A stretch of 64,000 nucleotides of DNA from an uncultured Cellulosilyticum sp. (GTDB lineage: Bacteria > Bacillota > Clostridia > Lachnospirales > Cellulosilyticaceae), in the NCBI GenBank assembly GCA_934725855.1, contig CAKVCL010000008.1, positions 1 to 64,000 on the forward strand, in the 5' to 3' direction. The first letter of the stretch is position 1; each line of letters begins with the position of its first letter. Under the pieces are notes generated by a model. That model ran no database searches. It was given only the letters and a program-made list of their open reading frames with translations, and had not been told where the DNA came from. The position numbers and the translations under genes were made by a program. Of this stretch, positions 1 through 7,874 are shown in pieces.

Positions 1-30
1 TTACGTATCGTAATCTATATCAAAATACCA

Positions 31-408
31 TCATTTAAAGTGAAGAATGCAGCAGCATTTAATTTGCCGAACAACAAAGTATTTCATCTCAATCATTCTA
101 AGCTCATAGTCTGTGAGTAAACTTAACACATTTTCTACCCTTTGAACATCTCGTTCTTTTTGATTGATTTGTCTTGTAAGCTTATTGATTCGCCCATTAA
201 GTTTTCGTTCTCTTTCTAATACCTCATTTTCAACCACACTACTAAATGCGTGCGTTGGGCTTCCTGCTTTCTCGTTATCACTTGTACCTGTTATGCCTAC
301 GATTTCTTTTGTTTCTTCTAAATCAAGCTTTAAATTTTCTATTTCAACCTTTAGCTTAGGCAGGTTATAAAGGATACCTTCAACCATGCTATAACTATTA
401 TCTTTCAT
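31..408 (-). CDS. RinA/DUF1492-like phage late-gene regulator, C-terminus possibly damaged
   Basis: The chosen ATG at 408 follows a GGAGGG ribosome site; a longer frame reaching 501 would overlap the upstream gene. The protein (about 125 aa) is mostly coiled coil: heptad-like Leu/Ile/Glu/Lys between residues 15 and 110, then an ELRMIEMKYF segment. That segment resembles the point where RinA/ArpU/DUF1492 phage regulators enter their sigma-like helix-turn-helix. Here the helix-turn-helix is not recognisable: the frame gives VVRQIKCCCILHFK and stops. Such proteins usually sit between the replication and packaging genes and activate late transcription, which fits this position. The family call is inferred from layout and partial similarity. 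It could also be an unrelated coiled-coil phage protein. Confidence 0.5.
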   Translation of the reverse strand: MKDNSYSMVEGILYNLPKLKVEIENLKLDLEETKEIVGITGTSDNEKAGSPTHAFSSVVENEVLERERKLNGRINKLTRQINQKERDVQRVENVLSLLTDYELRMIEMKYFVVRQIKCCCILHFK

Positions 409-433
409 CCCTATGTCCCTCCATGATGTCCTT

Positions 434-757
434 TTATATTGCAATTGGCATATATATTTTATTTCTCCTATTAGCCAATATGTTTGTTCTATTAACCACA
501 CACCTCAATATATATTCGAGGTCTTCGATTTCACTTATATCATCTATCTTATCAATCACCTTGAGTTTATCTCTCACTTGCCACACATACACCGTTGCTT
601 TGAGTGAGTGTTTTCTTGTCTTGCCTAGATTAACCTCAACATCATATCCATTACCTAAATCACGATATAAGCACCATGAATCATCAATAAGTGTTAAAGT
701 GTATTGATTGCCAAGTGTTGTAGCTACTTCCTCAATTAATCCTGTTAACATTTGCAT
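434..757 (-). CDS. hypothetical phage protein (107 aa)
   Basis: No family is recognised. The 107-aa product is soluble, with a mixed alpha/beta look and a basic C-terminus (NRTNILANRRNK), and no signal peptide or membrane segment. Its ATG overlaps the stop codon of the upstream gene in a TAATG arrangement, so the two are translationally coupled and belong to the same prophage operon. Position between the replication genes and the RinA-like gene suggests a small accessory early gene. No function is proposed. Confidence 0.55.
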   Translation of the reverse strand: MQMLTGLIEEVATTLGNQYTLTLIDDSWCLYRDLGNGYDVEVNLGKTRKHSLKATVYVWQVRDKLKVIDKIDDISEIEDLEYILRCVVNRTNILANRRNKIYMPIAI

Positions 758-1128
758 TAGCTTTCACCATATGATTCATTTATTACTTCAACGATACGCT
801 TTTCAAATAACATTCTTGGATATGCCTTTTCCCTATCTGCATTAGTTGTTGCACATGAGATGTAGCGTCCTAATTCTAAGATGACTGCCTCAATAACCTT
901 CTTTTTATTTAACGGTATGATAACTTTTTCTGGTCCTTTTACATGCTCATCAAAGGCATCCACAATCACTTCTTTATCATGTTCTGCTTGTTCTAATGTG
1001 ATTTGTCCTGCCTTATATTGTCCATACAATCCCCTAAGTGCTACATAGTACCATCTTTCAAATAGTGTAGCTCCCGTTTCTAATTCAATATTATGCTTTG
1101 CCATTCTATCAAGTGTTTTGGTGTCCAT
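757..1128 (-). CDS. hypothetical phage protein (123 aa)
   Basis: The start is taken at ATG 1128, seven bases after an AAAGGAG ribosome site; a GTG one codon upstream is possible. The protein is predicted helical, with a segment reading LFERWYYVALRGLYGQYKAG followed by TLEQAEHDKE. That resembles small hypothetical proteins common in Firmicute siphoprophages next to the DUF1492/RinA gene. It has no cysteine-rich finger, signal peptide or membrane span. It is coupled to the next gene by a stop/start overlap. Function unknown. Confidence 0.55.
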   Translation of the reverse strand: MDTKTLDRMAKHNIELETGATLFERWYYVALRGLYGQYKAGQITLEQAEHDKEVIVDAFDEHVKGPEKVIIPLNKKKVIEAVILELGRYISCATTNADREKAYPRMLFEKRIVEVINESYGES

Positions 1129-1140
1129 CACTAATCTCCT

Positions 1141-1428
1141 TTATCTCTCAACTAATTCTTTCACTTGTACACAATAACTATTAATCCATTGATCTGTCTT
1201 TTTATCTTTATAATTGGATTCATATATTTCACCTACCACAAGCACCAATCGTCCTATCAGGTGTTCTACCTGTTCGTATATTCCTTTGGTGTCATAGCTG
1301 TTAAATACGGTTGCTGTAATTTTCTTATTCCTTCCGTTACACGTGTTAGACACAGTGAACTTGAGTACTTGCGTACTCTTAAAGTTAATCTTTTCAATAT
1401 ATCCTTCAAAATTAAGTTTATTTATCAC
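1141..1428 (-). CDS. small OB-fold-like (SSB-like) phage protein
   Basis: The start codon is GTG with GAGGATG upstream. The 95-aa protein alternates short beta-like stretches (FEGYIEKI, VLKFTVSN, KKITATVF, RLVLVVGEIY, WINSYCVQVKEL), a pattern expected of a minimal OB fold as in phage single-stranded DNA binding proteins. It lacks the acidic C-terminal tip of cellular SSB. Position directly downstream of the replicative helicase fits an ssDNA-binding role, but the call rests on strand pattern and context only. An unrelated small beta protein cannot be excluded. Confidence 0.45.
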   Translation of the reverse strand: MINKLNFEGYIEKINFKSTQVLKFTVSNTCNGRNKKITATVFNSYDTKGIYEQVEHLIGRLVLVVGEIYESNYKDKKTDQWINSYCVQVKELVER

Positions 1429-1734
1429 GTTAAATCATCCTCTCAATTAGTCGTTGATACTTTTTTACCACACCCACCCATTTATTCTCATATCAATCCG
1501 TTGGCTACCTTTTAGGGCATTAGGGAAATCAGTATTTTTTCAATTATCCCTTACAGCCTTTGATACACATGGATTTAACCCATTAGGGAATATAGGGCTA
1601 TTTTTTTCAACTTCTTATATATATTTATATACATATATACACTTTATATTTTTATATAATATATATCCCTAAATACCCTAAATAAATATATCACTTGATA
1701 CTCAATGGATTAGTTGGGGCATTACCTTTCCTTT
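1429..1734. other. AT-rich intergenic region with paired TAGGG/CCCTA repeats
   Basis: About 300 bases without a gene, downstream of the helicase gene. It holds three pairs of a five-base word: TAGGG at 1513 and 1521, TAGGG at 1584 and 1593, and the inverse CCCTA at 1667 and 1676, spaced 8-9 bases within each pair. Between the second and third pairs lies a nearly pure A/T tract (about 1614-1666). Short repeats flanking a melting-prone tract suggest an iteron-type phage replication origin, or an operator for the small genes downstream. No terminator is seen. Confidence 0.4.
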
Positions 1735-3093
1735 TTACATCCTAACAAGCCCTAAACCATTACTATAGGTAATTCCTCTATAATGAAAATAGCCATTATA
1801 TTTCTTACAAATGATTCCATTCTTTTCTGCACGTTCAGCTATATTTTTTCTGTCTAAAGCTGTAATGCCATTTGCCTTACAAAACGATTCATATTTTTCC
1901 TCAAAATGAGGTTTATGAATCTTATCTTTGCTATTGCCTGTAACAATACACTCTTCAATGATGAATCTGTATAAGCTGTCATTATTCGCTCTATACTGTC
2001 TGTTTGCTTGCTTACTCATTTCGCTTTCTGTAAGTGCAAACCCATTCTTCATAAGCCTTTTCAGTCCTTGTAGTGCCCAAATGATAATTCCTTCAATCTC
2101 TCCTTCTAACTTTTCAAAAAGTCTGTTATCTCTCTTTTCTGGTGGAATAACATTGTTACATGGTATGATTAAAAACCTTTCAAACATGTGCGTCCCTTTA
2201 TCATCCTTGATATAAGGCATTTCATTGCAAGTGAAGGTAATACCACCATTAAACGTAATAGAAAATGGGTCTTTACCTTTTAGCTCTGCTTCTATTACTC
2301 CATCACCTGTTATTGCTTTAAAGGTACTTCCATCTTCAATGTTAGCTGCCTTTTGGTCATCAATAAGAACACACTTTTTACCATACAACGCTCCTGCACC
2401 AAATCGTGCTGATAAGTCCTGAATAGGTTTGCTACAAATGTTATTAATTCCAATGATTAACCCAAGTATTTTAAGAAATTTCGACTTGCCCGTATTCCCT
2501 ACTGCACCACATAATGCCAATGATTTCTTGCACAGGTTGACATTATAATTTGAAATATTAATCCCAAACCACTCTTGCAAGCTACATGCTGTGTCAATAT
2601 CTCCTGATACAAGTGTTTCAATAAAACTTAGCCAATTAGTAGGTTTTTGCGCATTTTCGTTGTAATTAAATTGTATTTGATGTGTGAGATTATACTTTGG
2701 ATTGTGAGGTATTAGTTCCCATGTGTTTGTATCTAAAATACCATTCTTGAAATTGATTAAATGATCATGACTGTTTAATTGCTCAAAGCTGATAAAATTC
2801 TTTGTAGATGTTAAGTCCTTGTAAGTGTCTTCCCATACAGTTGGTCTGCGAAGTTCTAATGGAATAAACTCTTTAATCATTGCCTTTACTTCGCCTGCTG
2901 ACATTTGTTTGTAATAACCATCGTCATACCAATATATGAAAAATGTTTCGCTTCCCTGTTTTTTAACAATGTAGTAATGGCTATTGGCTCTTATATATTC
3001 TGCTAATAAACTTGTACTCACCGTTGCGTTACCTTTCTGGTTTGTTATGATATATTCTCTTTGATATAACTTACTGTTTTCTTCTTTTGTCAT
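1735..3093 (-). CDS. phage/plasmid primase-helicase of the D5/P4 type (SF3 helicase)
   Basis: 452 aa. The centre carries a Walker A motif, GAVGNTGKSKFLK (about residues 190-203), and a Walker B-like CVLIDDQ about 45 residues later. Then come a sensor-type segment ITFTCNEMP and an arginine-containing MFERFLIIP, the arrangement of SF3/D5_N family helicases. The N-terminal ~150 residues match the D5_N region and the C-terminus has a winged-helix look. It would unwind the phage origin as a hexamer. The primase half usually fused to such helicases is here a separate gene immediately upstream, 15 bases away, so the two probably act together. Confidence 0.85.
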   Translation of the reverse strand: MTKEENSKLYQREYIITNQKGNATVSTSLLAEYIRANSHYYIVKKQGSETFFIYWYDDGYYKQMSAGEVKAMIKEFIPLELRRPTVWEDTYKDLTSTKNFISFEQLNSHDHLINFKNGILDTNTWELIPHNPKYNLTHQIQFNYNENAQKPTNWLSFIETLVSGDIDTACSLQEWFGINISNYNVNLCKKSLALCGAVGNTGKSKFLKILGLIIGINNICSKPIQDLSARFGAGALYGKKCVLIDDQKAANIEDGSTFKAITGDGVIEAELKGKDPFSITFNGGITFTCNEMPYIKDDKGTHMFERFLIIPCNNVIPPEKRDNRLFEKLEGEIEGIIIWALQGLKRLMKNGFALTESEMSKQANRQYRANNDSLYRFIIEECIVTGNSKDKIHKPHFEEKYESFCKANGITALDRKNIAERAEKNGIICKKYNGYFHYRGITYSNGLGLVRM

Positions 3094-3108
3094 CGCTAAT
3101 TTTCCTCT

Positions 3109-3954
3109 CTAATTGTAATAATTTTTGTCATAAAAACTTCCTCTGTATGTCCTAAGACATTTATTAATGGTGCCCCAACCATAAGTCGAACCGTTCTGTT
3201 TTCTATCCCACTTATCACGCATCAATGCACTACCTCTATACAACCTATCTATCTGTCCTGCATTCCCACCTGTCCAAAAGATTAATATGTTAATTAGACT
3301 CATATCATCTTTAGACGCATCGCCTGAGCCACTACCCAAATGATAGAGCTGACTAAATCTTTCATTCCTGCTTGCCTTTTCGATGACTTCCCTATCATTC
3401 AACGGCTCCCCTCTCCCATTTATGGGTGGTGTGGTTAATAAGGTCTTTTCTTCTTGCCTAGCCAAATACTTAAAATGTAAAGGCTTAATAGACTCAGTAC
3501 AATCTCGTAGTGTTGTGTATGGCTCTATAACATCTCCTGTTACTGTGAAGAAACGTCCCTTATCATAGCACTCAAAGTTTGCTTTTCTACATGCTCCCTC
3601 GGGTTTCTTACCTAAACAAATAACGTGTATTCCCTGGCCACTAGGTGATATTTCAGCATAACTATTAAGTGTAGTAAGCACCTCATTAACTACTAAATCA
3701 CGAACCTCTACACCGTCAATATCTACTCCAAAGATGCCACCACCTAACATGAATCCTAATCCATCATATAGGTCTACAACTTGTAATGCAGTTTCATAGC
3801 CGCACCATGTGTTTGGGTTGTTGCTCTGTGCCATACCACCTGTTCTTGCGTTAAATGGCTTCTTATCGTACTTACCACGTTTCTCATCCCAATATAAGCG
3901 ATACAGCACCCACCTGTTTTGTTCCTTCAATTCTATTGGTATATTGTCATACAT
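3109..3954 (-). CDS. phage primase-polymerase (NrS-1/PrimPol-like)
   Basis: 281 aa. The fold is recognised from GVDIDGV (acidic metal-binding pair, near residue 80), the SPSGQGIHVICLG segment, and a downstream YDKGRFFTVTGD stretch, which are typical of archaeo-eukaryotic-type primases of phages. The C-terminal third (INILIFWTGGNAGQIDRLYRGS through YGWGTINKCL) matches the helix-bundle domain of NrS-1-type polymerases. It should make primers and extend them at the prophage origin. It precedes the SF3 helicase, so what is one polypeptide in many elements is split here. No frame disruption is visible between the two genes, so the split looks normal. Confidence 0.85.
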   Translation of the reverse strand: MYDNIPIELKEQNRWVLYRLYWDEKRGKYDKKPFNARTGGMAQSNNPNTWCGYETALQVVDLYDGLGFMLGGGIFGVDIDGVEVRDLVVNEVLTTLNSYAEISPSGQGIHVICLGKKPEGACRKANFECYDKGRFFTVTGDVIEPYTTLRDCTESIKPLHFKYLARQEEKTLLTTPPINGRGEPLNDREVIEKASRNERFSQLYHLGSGSGDASKDDMSLINILIFWTGGNAGQIDRLYRGSALMRDKWDRKQNGSTYGWGTINKCLRTYRGSFYDKNYYN

Positions 3955-4018
3955 CGTGTCATTTCCTCTCGCTGCCTTTTATATTAGAGGGTAGCACTAA
4001 GCCACCCATATGGTTATA

Positions 4019-4579
4019 TTAAAATGGTAGTCCTTCTGTATCTTCCCATGAGGTATTAGAAGTGTTGGTATTCGTTGTACCATCTTTCTTTAACATTAAA
4101 GGTTTTGGAAGTTGCACCTTATCCAATCTATCTACTTCACACGTATAACGCATGGTTGTAAAGAATCCACTATTGCCATCAATCTCGTATTCCTTTTCAC
4201 CAAACACACCACCAAATTGTTTTCCTCGTAGAGCTGATTCATTCCAATCCCATGTGTAGCCTTTATTACTGCTTTCAATATGATGAATAAATGTCTTGAA
4301 AGCTTTCTTTATGCGTTCATCTTTAGGTGTACCATCATCTGTTGGGCATGAAATACGATGGACTCCCTTCCATTTTTTGTTTTTGTCTTGTTTCTCATAT
4401 TGCTCTCTATAGAAGTTTTTATATTCTCCTTCTGCTATATCAAAGTGAATGACCAATACACTGCCCCAACCATAGCTTTCTTCTCTTGCTTCTAGTACCT
4501 TACATACATATGCTCCTACAGGCAGTTTCTTTTTTCCACCCATTACTTGTGTTGTTTCATATCCATTCCATTTTTTCAT
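4019..4579 (-). CDS. DUF669 phage protein with SSB-like acidic tail
   Basis: 186 aa, matching the DUF669 family of phage early proteins by the KLPVGAYVCKVLEAR start, the central FYREQYEK segment and the FGGVFGEKEYE motif. The family is associated with phage recombination/replication genes and is thought to bind single-stranded DNA. A Thr/Asn-rich linker leads to the C-terminus WEDTEGLPF, which resembles the acidic, proline-phenylalanine-ended tip by which bacterial SSB recruits partners. It sits between the nuclease and the primase genes with a one-base gap to the nuclease gene. ssDNA binding is inferred; the family identification is more secure. Confidence 0.75.
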   Translation of the reverse strand: MKKWNGYETTQVMGGKKKLPVGAYVCKVLEAREESYGWGSVLVIHFDIAEGEYKNFYREQYEKQDKNKKWKGVHRISCPTDDGTPKDERIKKAFKTFIHHIESSNKGYTWDWNESALRGKQFGGVFGEKEYEIDGNSGFFTTMRYTCEVDRLDKVQLPKPLMLKKDGTTNTNTSNTSWEDTEGLPF

Positions 4580-4580
4580 G

Positions 4581-5105
4581 TTAAATTTCTCCTTGTTTGA
4601 ATTGTTCTTTTAAGCTGTAAATCAATGTTGTATAAATAAAGTGACCACTGAAGGCGTTGTCTTTAATAAATATTGTTCTAATGTTGTATCGTGCTTCAAA
4701 TGCTTTAAGACTTGCAACAAAAAGCTTTCTATCATAGCCTGTCTTATATCTTTTTAACACTAGATCTTCATAACTTGCATTTTCTATTAGTAAATATATT
4801 ATGCCTTTAGCTCTTGCAAATTCAGCTTCAAAAGCTTCTCTCTTCTTAGTAAAATTACCACTTAATTTTTCAAGATTAGCCTTCCTTTCTATTGCGCATC
4901 GATCTTGTAGATAGTAAGGCCTATGCATATGAGGTAATTGAATCTTAAGCGTATAATCTCCTGCTTTTAACTTCTCAAAGCAATAAGGAATCTTTTTCTT
5001 CTCAAAGTACTCTACAATATGGCTGCACTTCTGTTCCCTTGTATCAATCACAACTGTTGCGTTTTTTATAAGTTGATCAATTTCTTTATCCGTATATCTA
5101 AACAT
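4581..5105 (-). CDS. ERCC4/XPF-type phage nuclease
   Basis: 174 aa. The ERCC4 nuclease core is visible: VIDTREQ (about residues 19-25), the KAGDYTL segment, and IERK, corresponding to the GDxnERKxxxD signature of XPF/Mus81 nucleases. The last aspartate of that signature is not obvious (IERKANLEKL), which may reflect phage divergence. It lacks helix-hairpin-helix and helicase domains, as usual for phage versions. It lies one base from the RecA-like ATPase gene and one base from DUF669, so all three are probably co-translated. Expected role: cleaving branched or flapped DNA during phage recombination. Confidence 0.8.
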   Translation of the reverse strand: MFRYTDKEIDQLIKNATVVIDTREQKCSHIVEYFEKKKIPYCFEKLKAGDYTLKIQLPHMHRPYYLQDRCAIERKANLEKLSGNFTKKREAFEAEFARAKGIIYLLIENASYEDLVLKRYKTGYDRKLFVASLKAFEARYNIRTIFIKDNAFSGHFIYTTLIYSLKEQFKQGEI

Positions 5106-5106
5106 T

Positions 5107-5745
5107 CTAATATTCCTCTAATACCTTCAAAACTGGTACAATATCGTTTGGTATTTCATCTTCTTCAAAGGCATCTAGTGGTGTTTTAGCTGTTGAATTA
5201 TTACTGTGTGTTTCAAAGATATATCTACCATTTATACTTTTAGCTAATAGCACAACATTAAATTTTGATTCCGGAATGAGCCTTTTAGTTTTCTTGCCTG
5301 AAGTCTTCATTCTTGTCATAAGCACACCATCTTCTTCATATTCCGTTTCACTATGAGCTGTATAAATAATCGTTAAATCTTCTCTAAGTTTGCTTACAAC
5401 ATCTAAAATGCTGTAAATATGCATTGCCATATCCATCCACTTGTCATAGCCCTTTTCCTTGCAACGTCTCATTTCTTCGCCAATCATAACGCCATTAAGA
5501 GTATCGATCACAATATATTTAATTTCTGTCTTCTCACTTATATTCTTCATAAGGGCTAATACCCTATTGGGATCATCTGTAGCCTCATAATTTCTGTTTT
5601 CAGTATTATATTGCTTACTAAATCCTTTCCATGATCCACCCTTTTTGTCTGCATCAATATAAAAGGTCTCTTGTGGATCTAGATTTCTAAGTGATGTTGT
5701 CTTGCCTGCTCCTGATTCTCCAATAATACAAATTGCCTTTGCCAT
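5107..5745 (-). CDS. RecA-fold ATPase, Sak4-like phage recombination protein
   Basis: 212 aa with a Walker A motif GESGAGKTTSL at residues 8-18 and a Walker B-like YIVIDTLNG near residue 93, followed by a YTAHSETEY segment. The protein is a single RecA/AAA core without extra domains, as in Sak4-type single-strand annealing or strand-invasion proteins of phages. Neighbours agree: Gam upstream, and an ERCC4 nuclease and DUF669 (possible SSB) downstream. Sak4 proteins are known to need an SSB partner, which DUF669 could supply. An alternative reading as a general phage nucleotide-binding protein is possible. Confidence 0.75.
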   Translation of the reverse strand: MAKAICIIGESGAGKTTSLRNLDPQETFYIDADKKGGSWKGFSKQYNTENRNYEATDDPNRVLALMKNISEKTEIKYIVIDTLNGVMIGEEMRRCKEKGYDKWMDMAMHIYSILDVVSKLREDLTIIYTAHSETEYEEDGVLMTRMKTSGKKTKRLIPESKFNVVLLAKSINGRYIFETHSNNSTAKTPLDAFEEDEIPNDIVPVLKVLEEY

Positions 5746-5758
5746 GCGCTCGTCTCCT

Positions 5759-6286
5759 CTAATACTTAATTTCCATCTTTTCTTCTGTCTTCACTACTTC
5801 AAGGCCTGGAATGTCCAAGACCTCACCTGTTGCGACATCTACAACGCCGGTTGGTGTGGTTAATAGATTCTTTTTAAAATCTGCCCACTTAAAACTCAGG
5901 ACTTCTTTGTAATTAATTAACTCTTCTCTATTGTTCTCTTGTGCCCATTTAAGAAGCTCATCACTATCTTTTTCAATATCTAACCTAGATTTCTTTACAA
6001 CTACATCCCCACTTAATAGCTTTACTTTCTTTTGAGTCTTTGTTTCATCTTGTGGTACTTGCTCAAATAAGGCTCGTAAATGTCCTTGATGTTGTTCTTT
6101 CTTTTGCTTTAAGCTATATTCTCTTTCCTCAAATTGTTCCTTTAGTAATTCGATTCTTGACTTATATAGTTCATTTAGCTCAGCTATTGCAATATCTAAC
6201 TCTTTTATCTTTTCAACAAGCTGATCCATTTCTACTTTTAGCTCAAGTGTTCTTTGGTCTACCTCTATGCTCTTCTTAGTTGCCAT
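5759..6286 (-). CDS. host-nuclease inhibitor Gam family protein
   Basis: 175 aa. The first ~85 residues form a long coiled coil (LELKVEMDQLVEKIKELD onward). They are followed by the conserved Gam_like half with GDVVVKKSR, a DSDELLKWAQE segment and FKWADFKKNLL. Gam proteins bind double-stranded DNA ends and protect linear phage DNA from host exonucleases, an arrangement found with phage recombinases. The gene overlaps the stop of the upstream 68-aa gene by 11 bases. The C-terminal ~30 residues (GEVLDIPGLEVVKTEEK) are acidic and match the usual family end. Confidence 0.8.
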   Translation of the reverse strand: MATKKSIEVDQRTLELKVEMDQLVEKIKELDIAIAELNELYKSRIELLKEQFEEREYSLKQKKEQHQGHLRALFEQVPQDETKTQKKVKLLSGDVVVKKSRLDIEKDSDELLKWAQENNREELINYKEVLSFKWADFKKNLLTTPTGVVDVATGEVLDIPGLEVVKTEEKMEIKY

Positions 6287-6482
6287 TTTCTTCTCTATCC
6301 CTTCTTAGCTTTAATAAGTTATTGTATCTATTGACATATTTCATGCCTAATAAGTCTTCCTGACATAAATAAGCCATTAGTTCATTAATTAGGAACTCGT
6401 ATTGCTCAATCTGCCAATTTAGCATGACATTCTTTCCCGTCAGCTCTGCATGCTCCAAGAGAAGTTTTAATGTATAATCCAT
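6276..6482 (-). CDS. small hypothetical phage protein (68 aa)
   Basis: Not recognised. The product is predicted all-helical, with no membrane segment or signal peptide. It overlaps the Gam gene by 11 bases and follows the Cro-like gene by six bases, so it is part of the early operon. Small genes at this position are common in Firmicute prophages and generally have no known role. Confidence 0.5.
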   Translation of the reverse strand: MDYTLKLLLEHAELTGKNVMLNWQIEQYEFLINELMAYLCQEDLLGMKYVNRYNNLLKLRRDREENGN

Positions 6483-6488
6483 CTACTA

Positions 6489-6719
6489 TCACCCTTCCTT
6501 GAACAAGCATTGAAGCTCTAAATCTGGAAAGAATCCTCTTTGTATCTTCTGAGCCTCTTCAAATGTAAATTGACTTCTACAACTAATCTTTGCGGATATG
6601 GTTGCAGGGTTAATACCTAATAGATTTGCTAAGTCCTTGCACATAATTTGTTTTCTAGCCATTTCAGCTTTTAGATTGCATAGCATATTCCTTGTCTCCT
6701 TTGTATTTATTTGTTGCAC
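6489..6719 (-). CDS. XRE-family Cro-like DNA-binding protein
   Basis: 76 aa. A helix-turn-helix runs from about residue 17 to 60: an Ala/Lys-rich first helix, MCKDLANLLGINPATISAKI as the HTH itself, then FTFEEAQKIQRGF as the following helices. This is the shape of Cro-like XRE regulators of phages. It is the first gene of the leftward early operon, and two direct repeats (6763 and 6794) lie 45-85 bases upstream of its start as possible binding sites. No divergently transcribed CI-type repressor lies between this gene and the integrase, so the lysogeny switch must be unusual or located elsewhere. Confidence 0.75.
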   Translation of the reverse strand: MQQINTKETRNMLCNLKAEMARKQIMCKDLANLLGINPATISAKISCRSQFTFEEAQKIQRGFFPDLELQCLFKEG

Positions 6720-6762
6720 CGCTGCTACGAAACATATAATAAATCTAGCCTTTTAACTTACA

Positions 6763-6804
6763 ATGAGGCCTTTTAAAGGCTTTTATGACTTCCATGAGGC
6801 CTTT
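6763..6804. promoter_or_regulatory. direct repeats ATGAGGCCTTT, candidate operator
   Basis: Two exact copies of ATGAGGCCTTT occur at 6763-6773 and 6794-6804, 31 bases apart (three helical turns), in the gap between the integrase and the Cro-like gene. The first copy is embedded in a palindrome, GCCTTTTAAAGGC (6768-6780). A related AGCCTTTTAA lies at about 6747. This is a plausible operator for the neighbouring HTH protein. Binding is inferred only from position and spacing. Confidence 0.4.
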
Positions 6805-6841
6805 GTGAACAAAATGAATAAAATATTAAGGGAAAAATAGC

Positions 6842-6876
6842 AAAATAAAAGAGCTATACATTTCTGCATAACTCTT
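6842..6876 (-). terminator. intrinsic terminator after the integrase gene
   Basis: On the minus strand a 12-bp stem (AAGAGTTATGCA with two wobble pairs) closes a GAAA loop and is followed by TTTTATTTTG. It begins 12 bases after the integrase stop codon and would insulate integrase from the early operon. Confidence 0.7.
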
Positions 6877-6887
6877 AATATATCGAT

Positions 6888-7874
6888 TTACCTATATCTC
6901 ATTTTTGCTAGTGGACTAAACTCCTGATACCCCTGCCTGATATCTTCATCAGTTAAATCTAAATATGCTTGCTCTGTAACTGTAACACTACTATGTCCTA
7001 ATATTTGACTTAATGTAAAAATGTTACCTCCATTCACTAAAAAACGCTTAGCAAAATTATTTCTTAATGTATGAGGAGATACATTACATAGATCAATTCT
7101 TTTGCAATACTTCTTAAAATTCTTTTCAAATACACTATTTTTAAAAGGTTTTCCCTCACTTGTTGTAAATAAATACTCACTATTGGTATAAATATCTTTA
7201 TACTTTAACCATCTCTTTAATAATAAATTCATTTCATTAGAAAAGTATACAATCCTACTTTTCTTTCCTTTAGTATTTTCGGCTGGTAAATAAATAGCTC
7301 TTTTTGATAAGTCTAAATCTTCTACCTTAATCAATAAGCATTCACTAATCCTCATTCCAGTATCCATCAAAATGTTAGTAATTACGTAGTCCCTGTATTC
7401 AACATATGCAGAAAGATTAAATACTTTTAGCAACATCTTAAATTGTGTATCTGTAATAAAGTCTCTCGCCTTTCTCTTGTTTGGCATTGCTTTTAAAGTA
7501 TCAGTTGGATTCTTTTTTATTATCTGGAACTCCATACAATATGTGTAAAATGCTTTAATGTTCCTGAGATAGTTATTTACTGTAGATACTGACACTCTTT
7601 TACCCAAATCTGTCCTTACTTGAGGATTATTGGATTTTCTACTTAGCTCTTCTGCCACAACTGTATACTTTCCTCTATCTCTAACATATGCTAGATATTC
7701 AACAATAATTTTTTTAGTTACCTTCTGAGCCATTTCAACCTTATGTTCTTCTTCACAATATCTAGCAAATAATCTTAAACTTTGCTCATATGATTTGATA
7801 GTCTTACTCGACAATCCCTTTGTTTTACAATATACTAAATAATCTTCAATCTGATAAAAAAACTCTGTAAACAT
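6888..7874 (-). CDS. tyrosine recombinase / prophage integrase
   Basis: 328 aa of the phage integrase family. The N-terminal SAM-like core-binding domain spans about residues 1-125. The catalytic domain shows the full set: Arg175 in DTGMRISE, Lys near 202-204 in TKGKKS, His268 and Arg271 in HTLRNN, His294 in LGHSS and the nucleophile Tyr304 in QAYLDL. An insertion at about 70-95 is common in clostridial members. It catalyses site-specific integration and excision of the element extending leftward from here. It lies 173 bases from the 3' end of spo0A, so the attachment site is probably in that gap. Nothing suggests a truncated or inactive enzyme. Confidence 0.9.
   Translation of the reverse strand: MFTEFFYQIEDYLVYCKTKGLSSKTIKSYEQSLRLFARYCEEEHKVEMAQKVTKKIIVEYLAYVRDRGKYTVVAEELSRKSNNPQVRTDLGKRVSVSTVNNYLRNIKAFYTYCMEFQIIKKNPTDTLKAMPNKRKARDFITDTQFKMLLKVFNLSAYVEYRDYVITNILMDTGMRISECLLIKVEDLDLSKRAIYLPAENTKGKKSRIVYFSNEMNLLLKRWLKYKDIYTNSEYLFTTSEGKPFKNSVFEKNFKKYCKRIDLCNVSPHTLRNNFAKRFLVNGGNIFTLSQILGHSSVTVTEQAYLDLTDEDIRQGYQEFSPLAKMRYR

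Noticed and set aside
409..501. N-terminal extension of the RinA-like gene
   Set aside because: It overlaps the upstream gene and lacks a ribosome site; ATG 408 has GGAGGG.
5759..7874. conjugative element instead of a prophage
   Set aside because: No relaxase, coupling protein or type IV secretion gene is present; the Gam/ERCC4/DUF669/primase set is typical of phages, although the left part is out of view.
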